Shown: positions 1 to 16,521, counted from the first letter of the stretch. The stretch is 64,000 nucleotides of DNA from Metellina segmentata (GCA_947359465.1 OX375877.1:57261359-57325358), one strand, 5' to 3'. The notes: generated by a model not told the origin, from the sequence alone. Made by a program: numbers and translations.

Positions 1-6
1 GGCACA

Positions 7-133
7 GTAAACTCTTTTACATTAACTACCCAGCACCATGTAATGAGTTTGTTCTTTTTCCTTCATTACAAAATTCTCTGCTGTCTCGGTTTTGATCTCC
101 AGAGGAATTAACAACCCACTTGTAAACACAGCC
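7..133. repeat. Direct repeat copy 1 flanking the 4.2 kb TIR transposon
   Basis: About 127 bp starting at GTAAACTCTTTTACATTAAC is repeated with only a few mismatches at 4495-4623, in the same orientation. The second copy abuts the right end of the TIR transposon, while this copy is separated from the left TIR by about 120 bp of unrelated sequence. It may be a pre-existing repeat into which the element inserted, a tandem duplication, or the end of a second copy of the same element that lies mostly outside the window. Confidence 0.75.
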
Positions 134-249
134 GCATTAACTGCTTGCAATTAAGTATAACAACACAACCTCTTCATCCGATGGTAAGTCCTCATTTTGA
201 ATACTTATTTTTCTCTTCCCAGTTCTTGTACGAAAGGTAAACACAAAAG

Positions 250-3200
250 TAGTTTGCCATGTCAATATGCGCGTAATTTTGTTTCATAGTAGGGTCATTC
301 CATGTGAAATGAGCAAAAATCAGGAAAAACCCGTGGCCGTATGGTAATGGATTTTCATGAAATTTGGTACAGGGGTTTAGTTTATGCATAAATAACGATA
401 TCCAAAAGAATTAGGTTCAAAATTAAATATTTTCGAAATTGGAGGCATTTTTAGGACTTCCAACTTTGAAGAACAGTTGCGAGATCGCTTAATGTTGTAT
501 GTTTGAAGTTCTGTTTCGCAAAAACTACTTAACGTAGACAAACATGTTTTACATTTTTATAATCTGTACAAAATGTTCTTTTTCGCACTGTGGCAACAAC
601 CTTTTTAAGCATCATATTTAATCCAAAATTTAGTTGCAAAAAATGGAAAATTGTCATTTTTGACGGAATTAAAAACATTTCTATGGGCTAAAGAAGTTTT
701 ACGACATACTTTAAATTCATGCCAGTTACAATGCTAGATATGATAATATTACTGATAGAGTTTGGAAGTCGTATTTTAATTCTTTCATCTTCAAAATAGC
801 TAACGAAAAGTACAAAATGATAATTTTCTACTCTAAATAGGCATAAGAAATCAAATGAAGGACAGCTTTTACAAAACCGACATTTCACAGGAATACAGTT
901 TAATATGTATATTACTTGTAAAAAAAATCAGGATTGTAATATGAGTCCTAAAGCAACAATAATAAAAACAAAATCACAACATTTGCTTACCACTCTATGC
1001 ATGTTACGAGAACTTCAATGATAACAGTGAAATAAAATATAGATAATGAAACCCTAATTCAACAAAGAAATACCAAATCATGTTTAACTTTAAGGGTGAA
1101 TTATAAAAGCAGAAAAAATGAGTGTCAAAACAAGCTTAAAAATTTCAACGTAGTATCATAGAAATTATGAATTTTAACTAATTACCTTTTCAAATTCACG
1201 ATGTGGTAAAACTCACAAGTTAAACTTTGCTTCTTCTATTATTGAAACGTGATTTTTTTTGTGCTGCTGAATTCTTTTTAAACTCTTTACTTCTTTTCCT
1301 GGCGATTGCGATAAATATGACACTCGAATTAGAGTCGTACGGTTTGGAATAGGAATGTAGCAATGACAGTTACGAGTTCCCGTAATGGTTGCGGTCACTT
1401 CATTAAACCTTTGTTGAAGATAAGACTCAATTTGTATAACATCAGTTGAAGGCACATAAAATAATTTGATGTTTGAAATGGTTGAAGTACAGAAGGAAAA
1501 TAGTTGTGTCTTGCATTTAAAATCTGATTGTTGTATGGTCTCTGTAAACTTGTTCTTGCGGCTAACCGTTTGATAGTTCCACCGATTCCATCGCATGGGC
1601 TTTTGCCATGACTTGTAGCGAAAAAGTGCCATTCTGCCTTCAATTCAAAATCGGATTCATTATGGCAAATGTTGGAAAAGTTTTTCCGGTTTTTATACTG
1701 TGCTGAACACCTATCGCTGAAATAGATAAGTTTCTTCACAGAAAGAAACCTTTCTTTTATAAAAGGGATTACGGCAGTCTGAAATGCAAATACACTCAAT
1801 GTATCATGTCTAGTATGGTCACTAATAACACACATTGAAAGGATTTGAAACCTGTTTTCGTTATCCTTCCCATAAAGTACAAATGGGTGCAGTGTAGCTT
1901 GAGTACTTTCCCAATGGAATCCTTGAATTGTATCCTGAACAATAAATGAATAATTTTCTGAAAAATCGAGGAGTACAATGCATTTTTCCTGGGAAACAGT
2001 CAATTTCTTTTCCTCCAAAAATTTGGAAAGGGATTTAGCAATGAAATGATGTTTTGTCAATCCAGACATACTCTCAACAAGTGAGTCAAGAAATTCTTCT
2101 GTTGACTGGACTTGTGTGATTAGAGTAGATCTGTCGGTCGAAATCCAACGCTTGTAAATAATTTCTTCTAAATTTTGGAAAACCTCAAACTTTTCTATTT
2201 GAGCACGAAATTGATCTTTTGGACACTTATCACATTCTCCGAACATACATTTTTCCTTTTCAATGTTACAAACATATAATTTCATTAGCTCTAGCAAAGA
2301 ATAATGAGGTTTAATAGCGTGTAACATCAATTTCATATTTTGATGTATGGTGCACACACACACACGGAATGTGTGCCATTACTTCGAGCTAGTACACAAT
2401 GTTTCGGTCTTAATTCAGCGAATTTACTGAAACCAATCTTTGCACTCCCAAGCTGTTCCTTAAACTACTGGTATCCTTCTTTTAAGTTACAAAGAATCAA
2501 CCTTTTTTGTTTTGGGACTTTACCTTCATCTGTGTTTACATTAACATAGTCTTTTTTTCCTGGACATAGCCGACTTATGTCATCAGACTCGTAAAAGTTT
2601 ATAACTATTGCAATAATATTGTCATTAATTTTTTTGCCTTGTCTCTTAGCAGGTTTTCCTTGCTAAATATAATGTGGTAGGATATTCTGTCCTTATTTTT
2701 TCCAGACTCCAGCTCTTTGGAACAAGAGTTAGAATTTGAATTTTTTTCTGCAGGGGATGTTGTTTCAGTAAACTTTGCTTTCAGCTGTTCTATTAAACAA
2801 TAAAAAATCTTCCTTACTTTCAGTCGCATGTGTACTATTAATTTTATTGAGGTTTACTTGCAAAACAGTTTCCAAATTTATTTTAGCAGTTGAAACAAAT
2901 TTCTGTAATTTTCTTCTGCCATAATGTTTTCTTTGAGTCATGCTGAGTTTACGAACCTTTTTAACAGGCGAATTTCCCATGTTCTGTAGGCTGTTATTAA
3001 GTTTCTCGTACTGTTTCTCTAAAGCTTCCGTTTCAGAAACAAAATCTGTTGCATCCTCTTCTGTAATAAAATTTTTAACACCAATTTCACATGTGAGACA
3101 GATCTTTTTACCTGGCGAGAGCAATCCAGCTGATTTCTTGGCAATATCTAGTGTTATTATTCGCCGGGACTTTTTCACGGCACGTTTGTGACTTTTAAAA

Positions 3201-4501
3201 GGATTACAACAAGTTCGTCGGAATAAGTAAGTATACTTCAGTAAATACACTTTCTCATGGTGAAGACAAATGTTTTCAAACTTCCTACCTAATTTCAAAT
3301 ACAACAATCCTCTGTCTTTATCTGTAAGTTCGGAAAGTTCTTTTAATCCGGTTTCTTTTACATAATGGATTTTATGGCAGTTTTCTTGTAACATTTCTCC
3401 AACGTCACATTTCGAAAGTTCAGGAATTTTAAAATCTCTTTACTTTCAAAATCAAACATAGTAATAATATTTCCTAAAAACTACAAGAAAATCCAAAAGA
3501 CTTCTCTAACCGACTAATGATCATTTCAATGGATGGAACACTTATGGATTGCCAATTGAACATTCGCCGGTGTTCGAAAGCTTTCGGTTCAGCAAAAAAT
3601 TATCAGTTTATAGCAACCCAAGCACATTTATAACCATAATTCATTTAGTAGTGTTTATTTATTATATTATCTGTCATTGAATGTAATAGCATCTCTTTCA
3701 ATGAGGAAATGGATGGCTTAATGGCGTGTTTCCGCCTGTTTTGTTTCGTCATGCGATAAAATAAAACTATAGTTTTCATCTAGTTAAAAATGCTCCTGGG
3801 ACGAAAATAAGCAAATTACAATGATGAAAATTTCAGGACAGATAATATACATCTGGACACATAATACTAAAAATTTAGAGTTTTTCTGAGCTGTCCTTCA
3901 CAATAAAATTTGTATTTAAAAATACAGAAAAATCGCCGTTTTCAATTATTTTCCTTTATTATTATTTTTTTTATTTAATAAGGAATATGACTACAATCAC
4001 TAAATTATACCTACCTTTTATATAGAAGAAGGGCTTTGTTAAGAATTATTTTTGATATTGTCTTTCCATTTTTAGAGGTACTAGAGCAATTTGAAATTGG
4101 TATCATATTGGACAAATCTCTGTTTTCGCCGATCCTTCAGAACGAGAAGTGCCGGATATTAAACAAAATTCTGACATTTCCTGAAAGAACTTTTACTGAA
4201 GAATGTAACAATATAAAAATTTATAATTTGTGTCAATAACCTTTTTGAAATATTGGGTCTCAAACAGGCTACTATTAGTGCTACAAAAATCTACATTTGT
4301 GTGACCTTGAATTTTAAAATTCAATAAAAAATAAAATATCCAATTCTGACATTTAATATTTGGCATTTCCTCCTTACTATATGCGATTTATTTAGAAACT
4401 AATTTTCATTAAAATCGGTGATGTGTCAGCCACAGCCTATTTGCTCATTTTGTGTGGAATGACCCAGTATCAAATTTATGCGCGTATTGACATGGTAAAC
4501 T
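250..4501. mobile_element. 4.2 kb DNA transposon with long terminal inverted repeats
   Basis: The left end (about 250-317) and right end (about 4440-4501) are inverted copies of each other over roughly 65 bp, with cores GTTTRCCATGTCAATAYGCG and GGGTCATTCCA followed by AAATGAGCAAA. Between them lies one minus-strand protein-coding region of about 720 codons (1213-3430). The remaining inner sequence is AT-rich with nothing else recognisable. I see no clear short target duplication. I cannot assign the superfamily from the termini alone. Confidence 0.85.
1213..3430 (-). pseudogene. Transposase-like protein of the TIR element (unnamed arthropod family)
   Basis: Reading from about 3430 down, the protein begins with a Cys/His-rich segment (C, HH, CC spaced as in HHEKVYLLKYTYLFRRTCC), then a basic linker, then a core with DFSENY, a TLHPFVLY motif, ISDHTRHDT, YFSDRCSAQYKNRKNF and FATSHGKSPCDGIGGTIKRL. 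The two Asp motifs and the HGK..CDGIGG block look like an RNase H-type DDE core. I recognise the architecture as a repetitive protein common in arthropod genomes, but I know no accepted superfamily name. Breaks: a frame overlap near 2765-2830, an in-frame TAG near 2468, and a frame change near 1400-1450. An upstream acceptor near 3460 would extend it a few codons. Otherwise it is well preserved, so the copy is probably young. Confidence 0.75.
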
Positions 4502-4623
4502 CTTTTACATTAACTACCCAGCACCATGCGGTGAGTTTGTTCTTTTTCCCTCATTACAAAATTCTCTGCTGTCTCGGTTTTGATCTCCAGAGGAATTAAC
4601 AACCCACTTGTAAACACAACCGC
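4495..4623. repeat. Direct repeat copy 2
   Basis: Second copy of the unit at 7-133, starting exactly where the right terminal inverted repeat ends (GGTAAACTC). The two differ mainly at TGTAATG versus TGCGGTG, a single T/C, and the last bases (CAGCCGC versus CAACCGC). Confidence 0.75.
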
Positions 4624-4740
4624 TTAGCGGCTGTGCTTCACAGCCAGTTAGCGGCTATCAAACACAGCCACTTACTGGTTTTGCACTATGACCAGATACT
4701 GGCTATCAAACACAGCCACTTAGTGGTTTTGCCGTAGTTG
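4624..4740. repeat. Short imperfect tandem and inverted repeats
   Basis: Two 30-odd-base units, GGCTATCAAACACAGCCACT followed by TACTGGTTTTGC or TAGTGGTTTTGC, lie at about 4651-4685 and 4697-4732. They are preceded by related inverted words (AACCGCTTAGCGGCTGTG). A similar beginning, AAACACAGCCGC, follows repeat copy 1 near 124. Confidence 0.6.
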
Positions 4741-5149
4741 TCAACATGTATATACTACTATCATATCGTTACGGTTAACCAGCTTTTGAAGAAATATCGT
4801 GTAAAACGGCGATTTGTTGACGTCCCCATTCTGTATTTGCAGTTTCATCTTGTTTTATTAGTGAAGGTGCTATCTTTCAATGTCGGTTTACAATAATTTC
4901 GGAGAACCACGAAGTTCTTACACTTTTTACTTTCAAACGGAACTGTGCCCTTCAAATTTCTCAGCGCCCAGTTCTAGAATATTGATGTCAGCAGCCAACG
5001 GCACACATTCCTACCACCTGGAACCAGTACAAAAATTCTCAGGAGCGTACCTTTAAAAAACAGAGGTCGTTCTTCATCAAAAACGCATTCCGAAGGTTCG
5101 GCAAGTGAAAATTCTTGATTTCATGCGAAATTAGTTGATAAAGCGCATA

Positions 5150-5583
5150 AATGTATTTCCTCCTGTAACTAACTTTTCGGAAAACTAGCAAGCAACTCCA
5201 CAGCGTCGGCTTTAGAGAATACAAGTGCTGGTTGCCGACTTTTCATTGAAGGAAACACAACCAAAACTAAATTCTTAGTAGACTCGGAGGCAGCCATTTC
5301 GTGCTATCCTAAAAATTGCACTGCACGGTTTTCCACTTGTACAGTACCTAGAGAATTGAGTTTGTACGATACAAATGGTTCAGTCATCAAGACTTATGGC
5401 AACGGCCTATTTAAATCGGATTCTTGTCTTAAACGGAAGTTTATATGGAATTTTGTAATTGCCGATATCACCACGCCAATTTTAGATGATGACTCTTTGG
5501 ACTATTTCGATATAGTGTTTGATATCAAAAACAGGAAAGTTATTGATATAGAAACACTTGTGGGTTCATCTGAGAGTCGATAG
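5150..5583 (+). pseudogene. Gypsy gag tail and retropepsin
   Basis: A gag-like Cys/His remnant (about 5110-5200) runs into a retropepsin. The flap-side region and the C-terminal pattern (PILDDD, then YFDIVFDIKNRKVID) match Gypsy proteases. The active-site triplet, normally Asp-Thr/Ser-Gly, reads Asp-Ser-Glu (FLVDSEAAIS near 5270-5300), so this copy could not be catalytic. The frame ends at TAG 5581-5583. Confidence 0.75.
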
Positions 5584-5779
5584 TTAAACGCCCATTAGTA
5601 GAGATGATTAACTCCGATTTCTGGAAATTCAACAAACCATGATCTACTTCCTAAGTATCCAAAACGTTTTACAGCCAATCCTAATATCGACTTAAAAACA
5701 GAACAAGGAATATTATCCCTTGTGATAGAGACGACTGCCCCAACCAGTATTTTTAAAGCCTTGCCGTTTAAATCCTGAA

Positions 5780-6320
5780 ACATTGGCAGTTTTGAAAGAC
5801 GAATTTCAAATACTAATGGAAGAGGGCATTTTGAGACCTTCCAGTAGTCCGTGGGCAAGTCCGGTACATTTTGTTAAAAAAAATTATGCTGCCTGGCGCA
5901 ATTGCGGAGCTATATCAGAGCTCTTAAAAAGATCGCTCTGCCGATCGTTACAGTTTGCCACATATACATGATTTTGTCATGACGCTAAGGAACAAAAAAA
6001 AGCTTTCTCTAGAATTGACTTGATCAGAGCTTATCAACAGTTACCTGTTGAACCGCAGGATATTCTTAAAACTGCAGTGACGACACCAATCGATTGATCG
6101 AGTATGTAAAAATACCGTTCGGTCTATGGTACGCAGGAAGTACATGCCAACGGTTCTCAAATGGACTTCTTAGAGAACTTCATTTCTGTCTCTCATATTT
6201 AGATTACATTTTTGTTTACTCGGATAACGAGAAAAAACATCGTAAACACTTGGAACAGATTTTTCAAAAGTTGTGCGAGTGTGGACTTATTGTTAACTTA
6301 AAGAAATATGTTTTGTAGGT
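5780..6320 (+). pseudogene. Gypsy reverse transcriptase, broken
   Basis: Starts in the typical linker (LMEEGILRPSSSPWASPVHF) and continues through [14 protein letters not shown] to the palm. The YxDD catalytic box reads YLDY: one catalytic aspartate is replaced by tyrosine (near 6200-6215, followed by IFVYSDN). Frame changes occur near 5970 and 6085. Clearly related to Gypsy RT, not functional. Confidence 0.8.
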
Positions 6321-6689
6321 ACCAGAAAACACCTTTTTGTGTTCTTTTAATATACAATCAGGGTGGTTCTCTTTTTACATTAGAAAGTCCGGGTTTTGCT
6401 GGAATATCCACGACCAAAAAGACTGTGAAAGAGTTAAGAACGTAACTAGCTATTCTAAATTATTACCATCGATTTTTTAAAGGCTAAGAGGAAAAACAAG
6501 TTTGTCTTTATACATTGACTAGCAATAAACGCACAAATGATAAATCCGTTATTGCTTGGGCCGAAAGTACGATTAAAGCATTCGAGTCTTGTAAACAGTC
6601 AGTTATTGAAGCTACTGCACTTGCATTTCCTGCACCTAACGCACCTTTATTACTTATGGTGGATGGCCAGCTGATCAGCGTCCCGAGTA

Positions 6690-7080
6690 GTTTTTAAGCT
6701 GAAGGTAGAAAAATCACAGCAACCAGAACCGTTTGGTTTCTTTTCTAAAAAACTTTCCCCTGCTCAGGTAAAATCTAGTACGTTTGACCGCGAACTCTTA
6801 GGAGCTTATTTTTATTTGACTGTTCAACATTTTAGACATATGTTATAAGGTCGGGATGTAGTTTTGTTCACTGACCATAAAACACTTACTTATGCATTTA
6901 ATCAGAAAACTACAAACATATCGGCTCGGCAAGTTTGTCGTCTAGAATTTATTAGTCAATACACTACGGATATTCGATACATACCGGGAGGGGGGACAAA
7001 TATAGTCGCAGACGCATTCTCTATATCAAGCACAATTAATTTCTCAGGGGCAATAGACTTTCACCTAATCGCGGAAGACT
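6690..7080 (+). pseudogene. Gypsy RNase H
   Basis: Contains the family hallmarks FSKKLSPAQ, STFDRELLGAYFYL, the VLFTDHKTLTYAF motif, and the end IRYIPGGGTNIVADAFS. A stop near 6845 splits it. It is the best-preserved domain of this copy. Confidence 0.8.
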
Positions 7081-7189
7081 AGTCTAGTGATCTTGAGCTC
7101 AATGCATTCCTGGGATCGCGGACGAGTCTTGAGTTGCGACTCTTTATCAAACAACAAAGTAAAACATATATACCTGTGCTATGTAGGAA

Positions 7190-8330
7190 AAAGGTTTTTG
7201 ATAAAATACATTGCTTGGATCCCGTCGGAGCGAAAGCAATTTTGAAACATTTGCAGGCACGTTTTGTATGGGAGTTCATGCGGAAGGACGTTAAGACCTG
7301 GAGCCAATAATGACTTGTGTGTCAGCGTACCAAGATTTCGCGTCACATCACATCACCATTGGCATCGTTTTCAGTGCCATCAGACAAATATCGTCATGTC
7401 CATTTGGATATCGTCAGTCCTCTACCTCCGTCCAAGGGTCATAGATTTCTACTCACATGCATGGATCGCTATACACGCTGGCCGGATACTATTCATTTCC
7501 TAAACCAGACGGCCGAGATAGATGCATCAGCCTTTGTCGAATTCTGGGTGGGTCGATAAAGAGTTCCTGACGTCATTGCGACTGATCGTGGAACAAATTT
7601 TGAGTCAAATTTATTTCGAAGTCTAACTTCACTGGACGAATTAGCACCACTTCATATCACCCTCAGGCTAATGGTTTAATTGATAACTGGCGCCTTACCT
7701 TAAAGACAGATATATTGGCAGTAGACCCAGTTCACTGGTTGAAGGTTCTTCCATTGGTGCTTTACGAACTTTACGTTGTGCTGTTCGAGAGGGACTTAAA
7801 GCTTCCCTGGCTGAACTCGTTTTTGGAAGAACTTTACAGCTACCAGGTGATTTTTTCAGTCTCCAGCAGTTCAGCTCCAGTAGTTCTGGCACAACAATTG
7901 CGCACTTGGATGCCTCAGTAACGACAAATTTCAACATAGGCATATACGAAACTTAAGGAGTTCGTGTCTAAAGACTTGAAGGACTGCACGCACGTTTTTT
8001 TGTGAACGAATGCAGTAAAAAAGAATTAGCACCACAATACCAAGGTCATTTTATAGTTGTAACACATAATGAGATAAAAATTGTGTGTTCATGGTTAAAA
8101 ACAAAAAGGTCACTGTATCTGTCGATCGGGTCAAACCAGGATTTTTGCCCTGCGACGATACATCGCTGCCCCCAACTTTCAGTACGATTCCTGCATATGA
8201 TGTTATTACCAAATCAGGATGGCATTCAAAACAGTTAAATTTACAGGGATTAAATCTATGGAGAGTACTGTTGCGGCGCATCTATCGTAATCGTACTCAA
8301 ATTTTAGCCTTTATTAATTTTAGTTTCTGA
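7190..8330 (+). pseudogene. Gypsy integrase with C-terminal chromodomain-less tail
   Basis: The zinc-binding end (CLVCQRTKIS, about 7310-7330), the catalytic core (HLDIVSPLPPSKGHRFLLT, then VIATDRGTNFES) and the family tail (KKVTVSVDRVKPGFLP, about 8105-8145) are all visible. Two catalytic acidic positions are present. At the third, the usual Glu in NGLVER reads Asp-Asn (NGLIDN, about 7670-7690). Stops near 7308, 7558 and 7677 and a frame shift near 7765 break it. Confidence 0.8.
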
Positions 8331-8337
8331 TCGGCAG

Positions 8338-8593
8338 GTGTCGTGATGCTCAAGTCTAAAGTATAAATACTATGTGCTTAGGTCTCTTTTCACTCATTTC
8401 ATTTATTTCTTCGCGACAGAGTTTGACGTGTAAGATCAACCCTGTTTAGTTCCTCCGGTCTTAAAGCCACCGTTCAGGCTTTGATTTTGAATGTTTAATT
8501 GTTATTTGATGTCATCATGTTATACTTGTTTAGACAGTCGTTAAATAAAGATGTTAAATTTTATAACTGACTTCTTTATTCGCCAAATCCCCC
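8338..8593 (+). repeat. Probable Gypsy 3' LTR
   Basis: Begins TGTCGTGATGCTCAAGTC directly after the integrase tail and ends near CCAAATCCCCCA, giving about 256 bp with TG..CA ends. A TATAAAT-like box (about 8362) and an AATAAA (8545-8550) fit promoter and polyadenylation roles. No partner LTR is in the window, so the exact ends are inferred. Confidence 0.6.
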
Positions 8594-8629
8594 ACGTGAT
8601 TTTCTGTTATATACAGAAGGATATCCAAT

Positions 8630-9190
8630 CTCTTCATCTTTGACAACGTCGTTCGGAAAATATCACGGGGAAAGATGAGCGAGCCACCACAATCAACCTG
8701 GAAAAGAGGATTGCTTCATACGAATATTATGCTCTCAGTGTGGTGTGATTATAAGGGTATAAGGTGACAATCACGTCAAACATGTACTGCTCCCAGTTAA
8801 GAAAATTGGATCAACCCATACGTCCAAAACGTCCAGAAATGGCAAATCGTAAAGATGTCGTCTGTCACCATGATAATGCCTGACCCCATACTTCATTAAG
8901 GACACGACAGTAATTGTAAAGACTTGGCTGTGACGTTTTGCTTCATCTCGAATATTCTCCGGGCATGCGCCCTCCGATTATCATATTTTCCAATCGCTAC
9001 ATAATTCTTTGAATGGTATAAAGTTGGCTAACAATGTGACTGTAAAAAAGCACATGAATCAGTTTATCGACAGTAAACCTCATATTTTTTTATGAACGTA
9101 ACAATATGAAGCTGGTAGACTGATGGCAAAAAATGATAGAAAAGAACGGACAGTACATAATTGATTAGTTAATATTTTCTGTGTTTGACA
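8630..9190 (+). pseudogene. Mariner transposase relic (C-terminal two thirds)
   Basis: Translated fragments match the mariner pattern: MLSVWWDYKG (about 8730-8760), then QLRKLDQPIRPKRPEMANRK (about 8793-8855), HHDNA (8869-8883) for the second catalytic Asp, EYSPGM near 8950, and FYERNNMKLVD to the end. Several frame changes and the lack of an N-terminal helix-turn-helix region mark it as dead. No inverted repeats were found. It abuts the Gypsy LTR. Confidence 0.8.
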
Positions 9191-11395
9191 AATCGTATTT
9201 CCCACCACTCTAAAAACAAAACTTCTTTGTGCCAATTTTCATGGCTACAGATTGGTCTAAATTCAGGAAAGAAATAGCACATGTTTTCTGTAGTGTTCCA
9301 AAGTATAAGTGAACCAAATTTGGTATGAATTGGACATGCGGTGTGGATTTGTATAAAAAAATACACGCACTGTTGAATTGTAGTACAAGTCCATAACCAT
9401 GTTTAATTAAATTGCTTCGCTTACTACATTGAGCATACCTTTTTTAATTACCGCAATTTATATTGGTTTCTTACTTTTTATGCAATTAGGTACGGGTCCT
9501 ACTAAAGCTCAAAAACTAAATATGAAGTTTTAACTCTAGTCTTGCTTTGAACTGTCTTTAAATGATCTCTCGTCAACACATTGAATTTTTACCCCCTACC
9601 ATTCGGATATCCAAGCATTCAATGTTAGGTTCAACGCGATTTGGTGTAGGATTTATCGTTATTTAAAAAATACAGTTCTTTATTCCATGATGTCAAACAT
9701 TGTTGACAATTTATTGTCATTTTAACCCTCCAGGTGGTTTTTCATGATATCTCGCAATCAAGATCTGACCAATTTTCTTCACGACGATATATTCCGTTCA
9801 TCTAGATTTTGACGATTGTTTTATAAAGACGAAATCAAGATCTAGTCTCCTCATGACGAGATACTCACCCACCAGGATCTGTTCAGTTTTCTTTTGATGA
9901 TCATATTCTTCGTCAACCGCCAGGAGTGGTAAGAAAACACTTCAAATGAGCTCACAGACACCAAAAGGTATTCATGAGCATGTAATCTCTTTGCATTAAT
10001 TAATCTCGAAGAACAAAAATTAGTCAAAATTAGATAGCAATAAATATATATATTTAAATGCAATCAAGACAAGGCCCTCAATGTGGAAGGCTCTACTTGA
10101 GGAAATATGTGTAATTCGCTAAATGCCAGCCCTGATTTCTCTCATATTTTATCTACGAGTTGTGATCAAAAAGCATACGGATTGATTTACTTTGAAACTG
10201 TTTAAGACAAAAAAATTATTTTCGGCTTAGAACCGTGGATACCGCCACTTATATACGTTACTCTTCCTTTTTTTAAATATTATTTACGATTGTGCTTTGT
10301 TCATCCGTCGTGGAATCTTCTCATTTCTCAAAAACGCAATTAACAAATTGGCATAATACTTTGCCAAGCACTACGAAACTTATAGAGGCACCCTTTCTTA
10401 TTTAGAGCTGCAGGAAGTGTAAGGTAAGGTTTGTATGAGCAGTACGCATAATTATAATGGTAGAAAAGTATTAACATTACCGTGTAAGGTTATAGAATAT
10501 CGAACAAATCAATGTGATTATGACGTGAATAAGACAGCAACTACCTATCTGTAAAGAAATAAAATCACCTTCTGTGCTAGTTGGAGAGACCTACTAAAAG
10601 CGAGCATGAGGAGAATGTCAATCTTGAACTTAGAATATTGATGTAAAAACGTGAAATTATTACTTAAAAGTTATCCAAAGACTTCAACGTTTTGAGTTTT
10701 TTTTTCAGATCGGTTCACATATGAACCATTTGGATAATCGACCTACCAAAACTACGATCAGTTGAACAAATGCAGTAGTGTGTATCAACTGCTCTAGACA
10801 TGCTTGTGTGTAGCAAACATGCAATTTGTACTAATTTTTTGCACTAAGTTTTAAAACACTCAAAAGTAATAGTATATATCGTTGATCTTAAGGCTTGGGG
10901 GAAACGGGCACAAGGCCCCTGTATTGCAAAGGTCTTCCGCCTGAACCACTAATACACTATAAACCTAACGGTGAGTGGATCCAGGGAGGATCTACAAGCC
11001 CCCTGTCTTCACTGTGGAAACCCCATTCCTTCTGGATGTACAAACATGAAAAAAAAAGCATGATGATTCGGGTCTTTTATTTCGATCATGCGATAATAAT
11101 GTATATGTAATGCGTTTCAACATAAAAAGTGATTCTCTCTTTATCTTCATATTACCCACAGTTTCTGTAATGTTTTAGCGAAGTAACTCATCCAATATTA
11201 AATATCCTTCATATTCATTTCCAATCTTTAAAACAGATTTACTCAAATATGTTATTCAAGAATCGCTTTGAACCCTTGAAATGAATTGAAATACCCCAAA
11301 CATATATTATTTTCGTTCAAGTTCGAATTTGTAAGTCACGTCTATCTATATTTCCAGTATTAGAAAATCAAACTGAAATTTTTTTACCCAGGCCT
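9191..11395. other. No gene recognised; intergenic or intron, old repeats
   Basis: AT-rich sequence with pieces of interspersed repeat (for example 9180-9350, with the word CCAAATTTGGT). A GC-richer patch at about 10890-11040 gives a 71-codon plus-strand frame and an open minus-strand frame ending DPPWIHSPLG. Neither resembles a protein I know. Any remaining left-hand exons of the CUB gene might hide here, but I could not identify one. Confidence 0.4.
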
Positions 11396-11520
11396 CGAAA
11401 TATATTTTTTAATACAGGTGCACGTTGTGCACCTAAGTTTTTAAATTAGGTGCACAGGTGTGCCTAGCTGGAAAAAATTAGGTGCACAATTTTATTTTCA
11501 TGTGCACCCGGGTAATTCGA
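11396..11520. repeat. GTGCACC-rich palindromic element (possible MITE)
   Basis: GGTGCAC or its complement occurs about six times in roughly 120 bp, partly as back-to-back inverted copies (GGTGCACGTTGTGCACC near 11417). The outer edges, CCTCGAAAT on the left and ATTCGAG on the right, are also roughly inverted. The layout suggests a small non-autonomous transposon or hairpin-forming repeat. Confidence 0.5.
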
Positions 11521-11929
11521 GCGTAGTATTAACCAATACAATAACGAGTCATAATAATGTTTAGTAAATCTTAATGAAATCCCACGTTTGCGATTGGAAT
11601 TATTTGTCATATCTTGGCTACTTGTAGGTGTCGTGATGTATAATGTATTCCTCAATAAGAGTATAACTTTTCATGGGTTTTATTTTTGAGCTTCCCTTCG
11701 AATACGTTCAAAATAAATATATATTTTAAACATTAACGTATCAAGCATACCAGATTTTACTAATTTTGTTTGATTTGTCTCATGTATTTTATCTCCATTT
11801 ATTTAAAAAAAATGATATCATTGTATTTATTTTTATAGTGTCATCTGGAATATTTGAAGATAAACAATTTTGACCCCTCTATTAAATGTACTTTTATCAA
11901 CTATAATAGAAGTAATCAAAGTAGCTTAC

Positions 11930-16521
<4,592 letters not shown>

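Larger units (their letters stand above)
4900..8593 (+). mobile_element. Degenerate Ty3/Gypsy LTR retrotransposon, 5' truncated
   Basis: Domains occur in the Gypsy order on the plus strand: end of gag, aspartic protease (to 5583), reverse transcriptase (about 5780-6320), RNase H (about 6690-7080), integrase (about 7190-8330), then a 3' LTR. No 5' LTR matching the 3' one is visible upstream, and most of gag is missing, so the copy is truncated. Numerous frameshifts and stops, plus changed catalytic residues in protease and reverse transcriptase, show it is long dead. Confidence 0.88.

Noticed and set aside
1796..1978. 60-codon minus-strand frame
   Set aside because: An alternative frame within the transposase of the TIR element.
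9851..10063. Possible minus-strand exon near 9880-10005 with a GTGAGT donor
   Set aside because: The protein is not CUB- or protease-like, and the surrounding GATCT..TCTCGTCATGAG words recur nearby as repeats.
10895..11110. 71-codon plus-strand frame in a GC-richer patch
   Set aside because: No recognisable domain; the reverse strand is equally open, so it looks like a repeat rather than a gene.
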